DNA of 58,349 nucleotides from UBA6109 sp964506465 (lineage in GTDB: Bacteria; Desulfobacterota; Syntrophia; Syntrophales; UBA6109): the NCBI GenBank assembly GCA_964506465.1, contig CAZDLM010000012.1, positions 1 to 58,349 of the forward strand, given 5' to 3'. Both the position numbers and the translations under genes were made by a program. Numbering within the stretch: position 1 is the stretch's first letter; the number at the start of each line of letters is the position of its first letter. Of this stretch, positions 1 through 9,103 are shown one piece after another. Below the pieces are notes generated by a model. The model was not told the origin of the DNA, made no database searches, and saw only the letters and a program-made list of their open reading frames with translations.

Positions 1-542
1 CCGATCCGGAGTGGAAGGGCGGCGATTACTACGAATTCGGTCAGCCGGAACGGGGGCTGGCGTTGGCCCGGATGATCGGCCACATCACCTTCATGAGCGA
101 CCAGTCCATGGAGGAGAAGTTTTCGCGGAAACTCAAGAACGGCGCCTACAGCTTCCGGTTTGCCCCCGATTTCGAGGTTCAGGGCTATCTCCGCTACCGC
201 GGCGATCGCTTCGTCAAGCGTTTCGACGCGAACTCCTACCTGTACGTGACGAAGGCGATGGATTACTTCGACCTGTCGGGGAACGGCCTCTTCCCGAAAG
301 CGGCCGCGGCGGACACGCGCTTCCTTGTCATTTCCTTCAAGTCCGACTGGCTCTATCCATCGTACCAGTCACAGGACATCGTCCGGAAACTGAAGGCGCG
401 GCAGGTGGACACGACCTACTGCGAGGTCGCATCGACCTACGGCCACGACGCGTTCCTCCTGGAGGTGGAGGAGCAGACATCCCTGATCGCACCGTTTCTG
501 GAAAAGACCTTCAAAGGCTATGACGTGGTGAAATCTCTATGA
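1..542 (+). CDS. metX: Homoserine O-acetyltransferase MetX, C-terminal part
   Basis: This is the C-terminal part of an alpha/beta-hydrolase acyltransferase that acylates homoserine in methionine synthesis. The 5' end lies outside the window; the reading frame starts at base 3 and is open through the edge. The visible portion (about 179 residues) has the family pattern LALARMIGHITFMSD. It also has the last two members of the catalytic triad, an Asp in SDWLYP and a His in GHDAFLLE; the nucleophile Ser would lie upstream. The stop codon overlaps the metW start (ATGA), so the two genes are translationally coupled. Acetyl versus succinyl specificity cannot be read from this part. Confidence 0.9.
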   Translation, partial: DPEWKGGDYYEFGQPERGLALARMIGHITFMSDQSMEEKFSRKLKNGAYSFRFAPDFEVQGYLRYRGDRFVKRFDANSYLYVTKAMDYFDLSGNGLFPKAAAADTRFLVISFKSDWLYPSYQSQDIVRKLKARQVDTTYCEVASTYGHDAFLLEVEEQTSLIAPFLEKTFKGYDVVKSL

Positions 543-1150
543 CGTACAAAGACCTGCGCCTGGATTACCAGGTGATTTACGACATGATCGAACCGGGGGC
601 CCGCGTCCTGGACCTGGGATGCGGCAGCGGCGATCTCATGTACCTGCTGGCGCGCGACAAGGCCGCGAAGGTCCAGGGAGTCGAGTTGGACGAGGCGGCG
701 ATCTACGAATGCGTGCGGCGCGGCCTCAGCGTTTTTCACGGCGACATCCAGAGCGGTCTGGAGGATTATCCCGACGGCTCCTTCGATTACGTGATCCTGA
801 ACCAGAGCATGCAGGAAGTCCGGAAGGTCGATTTCGTGATCCAGGAAGCCCTTCGCGTGGGCAGGAGGATCATCATCGGATTTCCCAATTTCGCCTATTG
901 GAAGGCCCGGTTCATGCTGTTCTTCCGCGGACGGGTTCCGATCACATCTTCACTCCCCTATCATTGGTACGATACTCCCAACGTGCGTTTTCTCAGCATC
1001 ACGGACTTCCAGGAATACTGCGTGGAAAAAAATCTGCGCGTCCTTTCGTCGCGCTGCCTGGGCGAGATGAAGGAGGTATCGTTCTGGCCGAATCTATTCG
1101 CCTTGAACGCATTATTCCTCCTGGACAAGGCTGCCAACCCGTCATCGTAA
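539..1150 (+). CDS. metW: Methionine biosynthesis protein MetW
   Basis: A 203-residue class I SAM-dependent methyltransferase-fold protein of the MetW family, found beside metX in many proteobacteria. The SAM motif VLDLGCGSGDLMYLL is at about residues 23-37. The acidic loop (GVELDE) and FDYVILNQSMQEV follow, and the C-terminal block FPNFAYWKARF is typical of MetW. Its start overlaps the metX stop by four bases. Its role is thought to be in support of MetX in homoserine acylation; this follows from family knowledge and synteny, not from the sequence itself. Confidence 0.93.
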   Translation: MTYKDLRLDYQVIYDMIEPGARVLDLGCGSGDLMYLLARDKAAKVQGVELDEAAIYECVRRGLSVFHGDIQSGLEDYPDGSFDYVILNQSMQEVRKVDFVIQEALRVGRRIIIGFPNFAYWKARFMLFFRGRVPITSSLPYHWYDTPNVRFLSITDFQEYCVEKNLRVLSSRCLGEMKEVSFWPNLFALNALFLLDKAANPSS

Positions 1151-1345
1151 GAAAATCCTGAAGAACAGTTCAATAAGTGGGGCCCAAGGCCGTCGCCCTG
1201 TTGAGGCGGCTTGGGCGGCCATGTCGGCGGTCAAGATGATGCGGACAGACTTTGGATCCGCTGCAATCTTGAGAAGTGCCCATGGAACGGACGGCAGAAA
1301 TTGACCCGTCAGGATTTTCGAAGCCGGGAATAAGGATATCCCCTA

Positions 1346-1375
1346 ATGACACTCCTTTGCACTTCTCCCTATAAT
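1346..1375 (+). promoter_or_regulatory. Sigma70-type promoter candidate for the metal efflux operon
   Basis: In the 354-base gap after metW there is a good match to a sigma70 promoter: ATGACA at 1346-1351 (5 of 6 for -35), an 18-base spacer, and a perfect TATAAT at 1370-1375. The first gene of the efflux operon starts 130 bases further on. The rest of the gap (1151-1345) holds only an imperfect GC-rich inverted repeat near 1179-1215 and no supported gene. No clear metal-regulator operator was seen in the spacer. Confidence 0.5.
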
Positions 1376-1504
1376 GATGTCGGCAAGGGAAATCATCGTC
1401 ATGGGCTCACAGGACCGTCAGCAGATACCGCAAGAGTTCCATGACGGTAGACTTGTGATTTGACGCAATGAAATGAAGCAATTGGACTGAAGGAGGATCC
1501 GTCG

Positions 1505-1894
1505 ATGAAAAGGATGGGATTGGTTTTTTGTGTGCTTCTGTTGGCGGGCGCGCTTGCCTATGCGAAGGACTACGAAATGACGAAAAAGGCCGGTGATTAT
1601 ACCGTCGTCGTGAAGATCGACAAGAACCCTCCCGTAACCGGCCAGAACCGCATGGAGGTGGCCGTCACGGACAAGAACGGCACGGCGGTAAGCGATGCGG
1701 CCATCGATGTAGACTACGGCATGCCGGCGATGCCGGGGATGCCGGCCATGAATTACAAGACGAAGGCGGCGCCCATGGGAACGAACTACACGGCGATGCT
1801 GGATTTTTCCATGTCCGGCGCCTGGACGATTGCCGTCAAGATCAACAAAGGCGGCAAGGTGCAGACGGTGAGACTGAATGTTGACGTTCGGTAG
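1505..1894 (+). CDS. Small exported YtkA/FixH-like protein, metal-efflux associated
   Basis: A 129-residue protein with a clear signal peptide (cleavage probably after ALAYA, about residue 20), followed by a single beta-sandwich domain like the YtkA/FixH families. A methionine- and proline-rich loop (YGMPAMPGMPAM, about residues 72-83) resembles soft-metal-binding loops of periplasmic copper proteins. A strong ribosome site (AAGGAGGA) lies 7-8 bases before the ATG. Its end overlaps the next gene by 17 bases, so it is the first gene of the efflux operon. A periplasmic Cu/Ag-handling role is inference from the operon and the Met-rich loop. Confidence 0.72.
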   Translation: MKRMGLVFCVLLLAGALAYAKDYEMTKKAGDYTVVVKIDKNPPVTGQNRMEVAVTDKNGTAVSDAAIDVDYGMPAMPGMPAMNYKTKAAPMGTNYTAMLDFSMSGAWTIAVKINKGGKVQTVRLNVDVR

Positions 1895-3185
1895 GTCGAG
1901 AGCGGCCGCGCTGATCGTGACGGTCCTCCTGCTGGCCGCGGCGCCGTTGTGCGCGCAAGTCGCGGTCCTGGAAGACTGGATAGCGGAAGCCCTGCGGAAC
2001 AACCCCGAAATCCGGGCGTCGCAGTCCGGCGTGGAAGCGGCGAAGTACCGCATTCCGCAATCGCGGGCACTCGCCGACCCGATGGTGGGAGTCGGCTACC
2101 AGAACGAAGGATTCACCCGCTACACGTACGGTGAGATGGAAGGGGCGCAATGGATGTTCTCGGCATCCCAGGCGCTGCCCTTTCCGGGAAAACGCTCCCT
2201 GAGAGAGGAAACGGCGGAGAGGGACGCGCAGGGACTGGAGGCCCAGCACGAAGCCCTGCGCCTCAAAACGGCGCTCCGCGTCCGGGAACTGTACTTCGAT
2301 CTTCTTTCCCAGCACAAGAGCCTCGCGCTTCTGCAGGAAAAGAGGGGTCTCCTGACCAGCATCGAGGAGATGGCTCTTGCCCGCTACGCGACGGGAAAGG
2401 CAATGCAGCAGGAGGTGCTCATGGCGCAGACGGAGAAGTATATGCTGCTGGAAAAGGAGGAGATGATCCGGCAGAAGGTCCGCTCTCTCGAAGCGATGAC
2501 AGCTTCCGTTCTGGGCAGAAGCGAATCGGCGTCCATCGGAATTCCCGCTGTCCGTCCTCCGCAGGCGACGGAGGGAAGCGCGGAGGATCTGATCGGAACA
2601 GCCGTGGAATGTTCCCCGGAGATCCGTTCGAGAATCAGGATGATCGAAGCGGCCGATGCAAAGCTCCGCCTGGCGGGGAAGGAGTACTATCCGGATTTTT
2701 CCGTCGGCGCCAACTATTTCAACCGCTCGGGCGACTTTCAGGACATGTGGAGCGCCACGATCGGCATCAATATCCCGATCTTCTACAAGTCGAAACAGGA
2801 CATGGCCGTGCTCGAGGCGAAAGCCGGCCTGAACCGCGCGAAACAGGAAGCGGATTCGCTGAAGCTCATGATTGCCGCCGCCATCCGTGACAATTTTTCC
2901 ATGGTCCGGGCGGCGGAAAAGCTCATGGAATTGTACAAGAGCGGGCTCATCCCGAAGAATTCGCAGGACCTGGAGTTTGCCCTCAGCGGGTACCGCTCGG
3001 GAAGCGGCGAGGCGTCCACTGCCGTGGCTCGCGTGAAGGGGCTTCTGGATTATGAGACGCTCTACTGGAGCCAGTACGCGGAACGGGAAAAGGCCGTAGC
3101 GCGGATCCGGGCGATCTGCGACTGCCACGGCGTGCCGGTGATCTGCGATTCGGNNNNNNNNNNACCGGAAGGGGGAGAAAGGTGA
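1878..3185 (+). CDS. TolC/CusC-type outer-membrane efflux protein
   Basis: A protein of about 435 residues with a signal peptide (to about residue 26, ending LCAQ) and two TolC-type repeats with long helices, for example IAEALRNNPEIRASQSGVE at the N terminus. It is the outer-membrane channel of the tripartite efflux system encoded with the next two genes. The start overlaps the upstream gene by 17 bases. A 10-base run of N at 3154-3163 falls in the last dozen codons, so the C-terminal sequence is uncertain. The frame is open on both sides of the gap and ends at 3185, overlapping the adaptor start (GTGA). Confidence 0.88.
   Translation: MLTFGRSRAAALIVTVLLLAAAPLCAQVAVLEDWIAEALRNNPEIRASQSGVEAAKYRIPQSRALADPMVGVGYQNEGFTRYTYGEMEGAQWMFSASQALPFPGKRSLREETAERDAQGLEAQHEALRLKTALRVRELYFDLLSQHKSLALLQEKRGLLTSIEEMALARYATGKAMQQEVLMAQTEKYMLLEKEEMIRQKVRSLEAMTASVLGRSESASIGIPAVRPPQATEGSAEDLIGTAVECSPEIRSRIRMIEAADAKLRLAGKEYYPDFSVGANYFNRSGDFQDMWSATIGINIPIFYKSKQDMAVLEAKAGLNRAKQEADSLKLMIAAAIRDNFSMVRAAEKLMELYKSGLIPKNSQDLEFALSGYRSGSGEASTAVARVKGLLDYETLYWSQYAEREKAVARIRAICDCHGVPVICDSXXXXPEGGER
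3154..3163. other. Assembly gap (10 N)
   Basis: Ten undefined bases inside the 3' end of the outer-membrane efflux gene. Ten N is a common place-holder for a scaffold join, so the true distance between the flanks may differ. Genes on either side belong to the same efflux operon, which supports this join. Confidence 0.95.
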
Positions 3186-4408
3186 GAACGAACTTGAGGG
3201 TCTTGATCGTCGCTATGCTGGCGGCGGGCTTGGTTCTCTATTTTTTGCGGGCCGGAACGGTTTCCGGGCCGGCCGAGGTGTGGGCCCAGGATCACTCGGC
3301 GCATGGAACTGCCGCGCCCGCGAAGACGAAGCCCGCTACGAAAGAGGCGGCTCCCGCGGCCCCGAAAGCCGGGGAATCCGGCGAAGCCGCTCCGCAGGTC
3401 GAGATCGGCCCCGACCGCCTGCAGTTTCTCGGCGTCAAGACGGCGCCGGCGGCTTATCAACCCCTGCGCAAGACGATCCGGACGGTGGGACGATTTGAGT
3501 ATGATGAGCGGCGGCTGGCCACGGTCAACACGAAGATCGAAGGCTGGATCGAAACGCTTTACGTGGACTACACGGGACGGTCCGTGAAGAAGGGCGAGGC
3601 GCTGGTCGACATCTACAGCCCGGAGCTGGTCGCGACGCAGCAGGAATTTCTGAACGTGCTCGCCTGGACGAAACGCTGGGCCGCGAAGGATGACGCCCTG
3701 GGGAAGCAGATCGCCGGGGATGCCGACTCCCTCTTGAAGGCAGCGCGGAGGCGTCTGCGGCTCTGGGACATTTCCGACGAGCAGATCCGGAAGATAGCGG
3801 AGACCGGCAAACCGGTGCGTACGCTCACGCTCTTCAGCCCGGTGGACGGAACGGTGATTCAGAAGATGGCCGTTGCCGGCATGCGGGTCATGCCGGGGGA
3901 AAAGCTATTCGATGTGGCGGATCTTTCCGTCCTGTGGCTCATTGCCGATGTCTATGAATACGAACTTCCCCTCATTCGGGTGGGACAGGAAGGCCGCATC
4001 AGGCTCAGCTATTTTCCCGGCAGGGAGTTTGTCTCCCGCGTTGAGTACGTTTATCCCACCATTTCCCCGGATACGAGGACGGGACGCGTGCGCCTCTCCG
4101 TCGCGAACGAAAAAAGCGAATTGAAACCCCAAATGTACGCCGATGTGGAATTCCGCATCGACCTCGGGCGGCGCCTGGCGGTGCCGGACTCCGCGGTGAT
4201 CGATACGGGAACGGGCCAGGTGGTTTATGTCGACAGGGGGGAGGGCAACTTCGAACCCCGCCAGGTCTTGACGGGCGTCCGCGCGGACGGTGTCGTGGAA
4301 ATCCTGAAGGGTCTGAGAAGCGGGGACAAGGTAGCCGCGTCGGGGAACTTCCTCATCGATTCGGAGGCGCAGTTGAAGGGGGTCAAACCGCTTCGCGCCC
4401 CCCGCTAG
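3182..4408 (+). CDS. cusB: RND efflux periplasmic adaptor, CusB family
   Basis: A 408-residue HlyD/CusB-type membrane-fusion protein that bridges the inner-membrane pump and the outer-membrane channel. It starts at GTG 3182, which overlaps the previous stop. The N-terminal hydrophobic anchor (about residues 7-25) is followed by a His-containing, Lys/Ala/Pro-rich linker (QDHSAHGTAAPAKTK). Next come the barrel-sandwich and helical hairpin regions (VNTKIEGWIETLYVDYTG; VDIYSPELVATQQEFL). The C-terminal beta-barrel contains MYADVEFRIDLG and LRSGDKVAASGNFLID, both typical of CusB. The Met cluster used by E. coli CusB is not evident, and there is no YHS-type metal domain. Confidence 0.9.
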   Translation: MRTNLRVLIVAMLAAGLVLYFLRAGTVSGPAEVWAQDHSAHGTAAPAKTKPATKEAAPAAPKAGESGEAAPQVEIGPDRLQFLGVKTAPAAYQPLRKTIRTVGRFEYDERRLATVNTKIEGWIETLYVDYTGRSVKKGEALVDIYSPELVATQQEFLNVLAWTKRWAAKDDALGKQIAGDADSLLKAARRRLRLWDISDEQIRKIAETGKPVRTLTLFSPVDGTVIQKMAVAGMRVMPGEKLFDVADLSVLWLIADVYEYELPLIRVGQEGRIRLSYFPGREFVSRVEYVYPTISPDTRTGRVRLSVANEKSELKPQMYADVEFRIDLGRRLAVPDSAVIDTGTGQVVYVDRGEGNFEPRQVLTGVRADGVVEILKGLRSGDKVAASGNFLIDSEAQLKGVKPLRAPR

Positions 4409-4460
4409 GGTTCAGGCTGCTGAAAGCCAACCCCGCGGCCATCAGATTGCGAAGGTCTCC

Positions 4461-7400
4461 ATGATTGTAAGGATCATCGATTTCAGTGCGCGCAACCGAT
4501 TCCTCGTCTTCCTGATGACTGTCGCCGCCGTCGGCTGGGGCTGGTGGGCGATGCTGCGCACTCCACTTGACGCCCTGCCCGATCTCAGCGATACCCAGGT
4601 CATCGTCTATACGGAATGGACGGGGCGCAGCCCCGACCTCGTCGAAGATCAGGTCACCTATCCCATCAGCTCTTCGCTCCTGTCGGCACCCGGCGTTCAG
4701 GCCGTACGCGGCTTTTCCTATCTCGGGAGCTCCTTCATCTACATCATCTTCCAGGAGGGGACCGACATCTACTGGGCGCGGAGCCGCGTGCTCGAATACC
4801 TCCAGGCCGTAAAGAACAAGATTCCGGCTGACGTCAACCCCGTTCTGGGACCGGATGCAACGAGCCTGGGATGGGGTTTCTCCTACGCCCTGATCGACGA
4901 GAAGAACCAATACGATCTGGCCAGAATGCGTTCGGTTCAGGACTACACCATCAAACTCGCTCTCGAAAGCGTGCCGGGTGTGGCACAGGTGGCGAGCATC
5001 GGCGGTTTTGTGAAGCAATACCAGGTCACGGTCAATCCCAACCACCTGGCGGCGTTTAATATCCCGATCACGAAGGTGATGGAGGCGATCCGAAAGAGCA
5101 ACCGCGATGTGGAAGGGCGGGTGCTGGAGCTTTCCGGCATCGAATACATGATCCGGGGCAGGGGATACGTCCGGAGCCTTCGGGACCTGGAGGAGATTCC
5201 TGTAGGAACGAGCGGCGCCGGCACGCCGGTGTACCTTCGCGACGTGGCGAGGGTTCAGTTCGGTCCGGAGATGCGCCGCGGCGTCGCCGACCTGGACGGA
5301 AAGGGTGAAGTTGCGGGCGGCATCGTCGTCGTCCGGTTCGGCGAGAACGTCCTGAATGTCCTGGAACGCGTGAAGGAGAAGATCCGCAGCGACGTGGCGC
5401 CGGCACTGCCTCCGGGCGTGAAGATCGTCACCACCTACGACCGGAGCGACCTGATCCGGCGTTCCATCGGCACGCTCCGGGAGGAGATCGTCAAACTGGC
5501 CGTTGCCGTGAGCGCCGTCTGCCTGGTCTTCCTGTTTCACCTGCCGAGCGCGCTCGTCGTGATCCTTACGCTGCCGGTGGCGATCATCATCTCCTTCATC
5601 TGCATGTTCTACCTGGGAGTCACTTCCAACATCATGAGCTTGAGCGGCATCGCCATCGCCATCGGGGCCATGGTGGATGCCTCGATCATCATGGTGGAGA
5701 ATGCGCACAAAAAGCTCGAGGAGTGGGAAACCGCCGGAAGGCCGGGTTCGAGAACGGCGGTCGTCATCGAGGCGGCCAAGGAAGTCGGGCCGTCCCTGTT
5801 CTTCTCGCTTCTCGTCATCACGGTCGGCTTTCTGCCGGTGTTCACGCTGGAAGCCCAGGCGGGGAGGCTGTTCAAGCCGCTCGCCTACACGAAGACCTTC
5901 GCGATGCTGTTTTCCTCTTTTCTGGCTGTGACGCTCACGCCCGTTCTCATGACCCTCTTTATCCGCGGCCGCATCCGGCCCGAGGAGAAGAACCCCATCA
6001 GCTTCGTCCTCCACCGGCTTTATGATCCGGTAGCACGGCTCTCGCTGCGTTTTCCCAAGTCAGTCGTCCTCCTGGCCCTCATCGTGATGGGAGTTTCCAC
6101 GTATCCCTTCCTGAAGCTTGGGTCCGAATTCATGCCGCCGCTGTACGAGGGGACCCTGTTCTACATGCCCGTGACGATGCCGGGGGCGTCGATTTCGGAA
6201 GTCTCCGGACTGTTGCAGATGCAGGACAGGATCCTCAAGAAGATCCCCGAGGTTGCCCAGGTGTTCGGCAAGGCGGGGAGGGCGGAGACGGCGACCGACC
6301 CGGCGCCGCTCGAAATGTTCGAAACGGTCATCAACCTGAAGCCCGAATCGGAGTGGCGGCCGGGCGTGACCGTGGAGACGCTCAAGGACGAAATGAACGA
6401 CGCCCTGAACATCCCCGGCGTGGCCAATTCCTTCACCATGCCGATCAAGGCACGGATCGACATGCTGGCAACCGGCATCCGGACGCCCGTCGGCATCAAG
6501 GTGATGGGGCCGAATCTCGAGGAAATCGAACGGATCGGCCGGGAGCTCGAGGGATACCTGAAGGATGTTCCGGGGACGAGGAGCGTCTATGCCGAACGCG
6601 TGACGACCGGGTACTTTCTCGACATCCGCGTCCGCCGCGAGGCGGCGGCGCGCTACGGGCTCGCCGTGGACGACGTCCAGGAAGTTATCCAGGCCGCGAT
6701 CGGAGGGATGAATCTCACGACTACCGTGGAGGGAAGGGAACGCTACCCCGTCAATCTTCGGTATCCGAGGGAACTGCGCGACGACGTGGAAAAGATCAAG
6801 CGCGTCCTCATTCCCGTGATGATGGCAAGACCGCAGCCGTCCATTCCGGGCATGGGCGCGCCGGCGCTTCCGCAGGTCCCGCTTGCGCAGCTCGCGGACG
6901 TCCGGATCGTGAGGGGCGCTACGTCGATCAAGAGCGAAGAGGGGCTTCTGGTCGCGTACGTCTATATCGATTATTCCGGGCGGGATGTCGGCGGGTACGT
7001 GAACGCCGCGAAGAAGAAAACGGCTGCCCTGAAGATCCCGGAGGGATACCGGCTCGTGTGGAGCGGAGAGTACGAATATCTCGTCAAGACCGAGGAGCGG
7101 CTGAAGGTCGTCATTCCGTTCACGCTCTTCCTGATTCTCGTTTTAATCTATTTCAATACGAAATCAGCCGTCAAGACCGCGATCGTGCTCCTGGCGGTCC
7201 CCTTTTCGCTGGTGGGTTCCTTCTGGTTCTTGTACCTGCTCAACTACAACATGAGCATCGCCGTCTGGGTGGGGATGATCGCCCTCGCCGGTCTGGACGC
7301 GGAGACGGGCGTGATCATGCTGCTCTATCTCGATCTCGCCTACGAAAAGTGGAGAAAAGAGGGCAGGCTCGCGACCCGGGAAGACCTGAAGGAGGCGGTC

Positions 7401-7622
7401 ATCTTCGGCGCCGTGAAGAGGATCCGCCCGAAGATCATGACCGTTACCGTCATCCTGGCGGGGCTGATCCCGATCATGTTCAGCAACGGCACCGGCGCGG
7501 ACATCATGAAGCGCATCGCCGCGCCGATGATCGGCGGCGTCGTCACCTCGGCCGTCCTCGAACTGCTCATCTACCCGGCCATCTACGAGATCTGGCGCGG
7601 GCGGGGCCTGGGGAAATCCTGA
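4461..7622 (+). CDS. cusA: CusA/CzcA-type heavy-metal RND pump
   Basis: A 1053-residue inner-membrane proton-driven RND pump of the heavy-metal efflux branch. Visible features are the N-terminal TM1, the porter segment SDTQVIVYTEWTGRSP, TM4 with GAMVDASIIMVENAHK (proton-relay Asp near 406), and LDAETGVIMLLYLDLA in TM10-12. Three methionines at 569 (LFYMP), 619 (PLEMF) and 668 (RIDML) have the same 50- and 49-residue spacing as the Cu(I)/Ag(I)-binding triad Met573/623/672 of E. coli CusA. This argues for monovalent copper/silver rather than Zn/Co/Cd. It lies 52 bases after the adaptor gene, and the convergent gene downstream begins its 3' end 13 bases away. Confidence 0.93.
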   Translation: MIVRIIDFSARNRFLVFLMTVAAVGWGWWAMLRTPLDALPDLSDTQVIVYTEWTGRSPDLVEDQVTYPISSSLLSAPGVQAVRGFSYLGSSFIYIIFQEGTDIYWARSRVLEYLQAVKNKIPADVNPVLGPDATSLGWGFSYALIDEKNQYDLARMRSVQDYTIKLALESVPGVAQVASIGGFVKQYQVTVNPNHLAAFNIPITKVMEAIRKSNRDVEGRVLELSGIEYMIRGRGYVRSLRDLEEIPVGTSGAGTPVYLRDVARVQFGPEMRRGVADLDGKGEVAGGIVVVRFGENVLNVLERVKEKIRSDVAPALPPGVKIVTTYDRSDLIRRSIGTLREEIVKLAVAVSAVCLVFLFHLPSALVVILTLPVAIIISFICMFYLGVTSNIMSLSGIAIAIGAMVDASIIMVENAHKKLEEWETAGRPGSRTAVVIEAAKEVGPSLFFSLLVITVGFLPVFTLEAQAGRLFKPLAYTKTFAMLFSSFLAVTLTPVLMTLFIRGRIRPEEKNPISFVLHRLYDPVARLSLRFPKSVVLLALIVMGVSTYPFLKLGSEFMPPLYEGTLFYMPVTMPGASISEVSGLLQMQDRILKKIPEVAQVFGKAGRAETATDPAPLEMFETVINLKPESEWRPGVTVETLKDEMNDALNIPGVANSFTMPIKARIDMLATGIRTPVGIKVMGPNLEEIERIGRELEGYLKDVPGTRSVYAERVTTGYFLDIRVRREAAARYGLAVDDVQEVIQAAIGGMNLTTTVEGRERYPVNLRYPRELRDDVEKIKRVLIPVMMARPQPSIPGMGAPALPQVPLAQLADVRIVRGATSIKSEEGLLVAYVYIDYSGRDVGGYVNAAKKKTAALKIPEGYRLVWSGEYEYLVKTEERLKVVIPFTLFLILVLIYFNTKSAVKTAIVLLAVPFSLVGSFWFLYLLNYNMSIAVWVGMIALAGLDAETGVIMLLYLDLAYEKWRKEGRLATREDLKEAVIFGAVKRIRPKIMTVTVILAGLIPIMFSNGTGADIMKRIAAPMIGGVVTSAVLELLIYPAIYEIWRGRGLGKS

Positions 7623-7635
7623 AGGAGAGAAGGCG

Positions 7636-8835
7636 TCAATCGTTGGCGAAGTGCGGCGGCAGGCTGTAGAGCTGCCGCATGACCTCTTCGAAGTAATCGG
7701 GCAGGTAGCGGTTCCAAAGCTTGATCGGGATTTCGGTGATCTTCGTCTGGCGCGAAGCGGCGATGCTGAAAAGATAGACCATCAGGTATTCCGTATTCCG
7801 CGCGAGCGCGCCGCGGTACTGCTCCTTCATGCGCTGCTCGATGATGCGGTCTTCGTGCATGCAGCGGCCGATCTCACCCTCGAGGGTTTCCTCGTAGTTG
7901 GAAATGATGATCTCCAGGTTGACGTGATCCTCTCCACTGTAAACGAAATTCAGGAACTCCTTTTCGATGCCGTCCTGGTCAATGCCCTGGTCGGCCACGG
8001 CTTGTGTCGAGGCGGCGCCGATCGGCCTGGCGGTGATGTGCTTCTTGGACGGCGCATGGCGGACCACGAGGTTCGTCGCGTTGTAGTTGCCCGTGTGGGC
8101 TTCACGCTCCAGGATTTCGCAGTCGCCCGTCTCCGCAAGCGCCCGGGTCAGCCGGTCGTGGTCGTCGTCCTCGAGGATGACCTTCAGGCCGGCGACGTCG
8201 TCGATGAACAGCTCCCCGATCTCGCGGATTTCGCGGCCTGAGCGCAGGTCCTCCTGGATTCTTACTTCGGCGCGGACGAACTCGGCGAGCATGTCTTCCG
8301 GCGTCGTGAACAGATTCTCACGCGGGACGCCCAGCGCCTGGGCGCGGCTGTCCGCGTAGGCCTCGGCCTGCTTCTTGATGGCCAGATAGATTCCGTCGAT
8401 GATCCGGCGGGCGGTCTTCTCGGCGATTCTCCGCAGCCTCTTGATGCGGCTCGATCCGACAAACAGGTTGTGGTCCCCTTCCCGTCCGAAATACAGTGTC
8501 GCCTGGCAGGGAGTTTCGCGGTAGTAGCGTTCAGGATTGCTCCGGTAGCTGAGGATCATCTCGTCGATGCGACGGGAACGGTAGGGCGGATTCGCAATCA
8601 GCACGTCCTTGAGTTCACCTTTGTGAGAGATGCTGCGGCTCGATATCGGGGAGCCGTGCAGCCGGCCGAGCAATTCCTCCGACAGCATGCCGAGGTATCG
8701 GGACATGAAGATCATGTTGAAGGAGACGAGGCGGTTGATCCGCGCGGCGTCGTCGGGGTGCACTTCGCCGTACATCCATCTCCGGATGATATCGTGGAGC
8801 TCTCCGCGATGGAGAAAACTGTTGAGCGTAATCAT
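7636..8835 (-). CDS. Uncharacterised protein with possible RelA/SpoT-like segment
   Basis: A soluble 399-residue protein that I do not recognise as a named family. No signal peptide or membrane segment is visible. Residues about 213-270 read IGELFIDDVAGLKVIL, then an acidic loop, then GNYNATNLVVRH. This order recalls the (p)ppGpp synthetase fold (D-x-x-G-hRhh followed by GYxxxHhhh), but the usual catalytic residues cannot be aligned with confidence. An upstream Lys/Arg-rich helix (KRLRRIAEKTARRI) and a C-terminal helical region flank it. It is convergent with cusA and has no obvious operon partner. No good ribosome site precedes the start, so the start is uncertain. Confidence 0.6.
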   Translation of the reverse strand: MITLNSFLHRGELHDIIRRWMYGEVHPDDAARINRLVSFNMIFMSRYLGMLSEELLGRLHGSPISSRSISHKGELKDVLIANPPYRSRRIDEMILSYRSNPERYYRETPCQATLYFGREGDHNLFVGSSRIKRLRRIAEKTARRIIDGIYLAIKKQAEAYADSRAQALGVPRENLFTTPEDMLAEFVRAEVRIQEDLRSGREIREIGELFIDDVAGLKVILEDDDHDRLTRALAETGDCEILEREAHTGNYNATNLVVRHAPSKKHITARPIGAASTQAVADQGIDQDGIEKEFLNFVYSGEDHVNLEIIISNYEETLEGEIGRCMHEDRIIEQRMKEQYRGALARNTEYLMVYLFSIAASRQTKITEIPIKLWNRYLPDYFEEVMRQLYSLPPHFAND

Positions 8836-9103
8836 GGCAGCGGGCGCAAGTCCTCGATTGAACAGCGGTTGACAGCCGCAGACTCCAGTAAATAGCGGGT
8901 TTCACTCTAGGCCAGGGTTCTGCGCATGTCAACGACAAAAAGGCGTTCAAGTTCGGTCGAGGAGGCCGGCCGGCGTGATCCGGCGCGGGGGGCCGTGCCG
9001 TTTCAGCCGAGACGGGCGCTTAAGGGAGGGAGAATTTCTGCCGATAGCATCTCTGGAGTCCTTTGCCGGGAAAACTTGATCCAAAGAATATCAGGCGGAG
9101 CCC

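Noticed and set aside
1170..1352. 60-codon minus-strand ORF after metW
   Set aside because: No ribosome site or pattern; overlaps the candidate promoter of the efflux operon.
4383..6014. 543-codon minus-strand frame opposite cusA
   Set aside because: Antisense shadow; His/Asp/Arg-rich with no conserved pattern.
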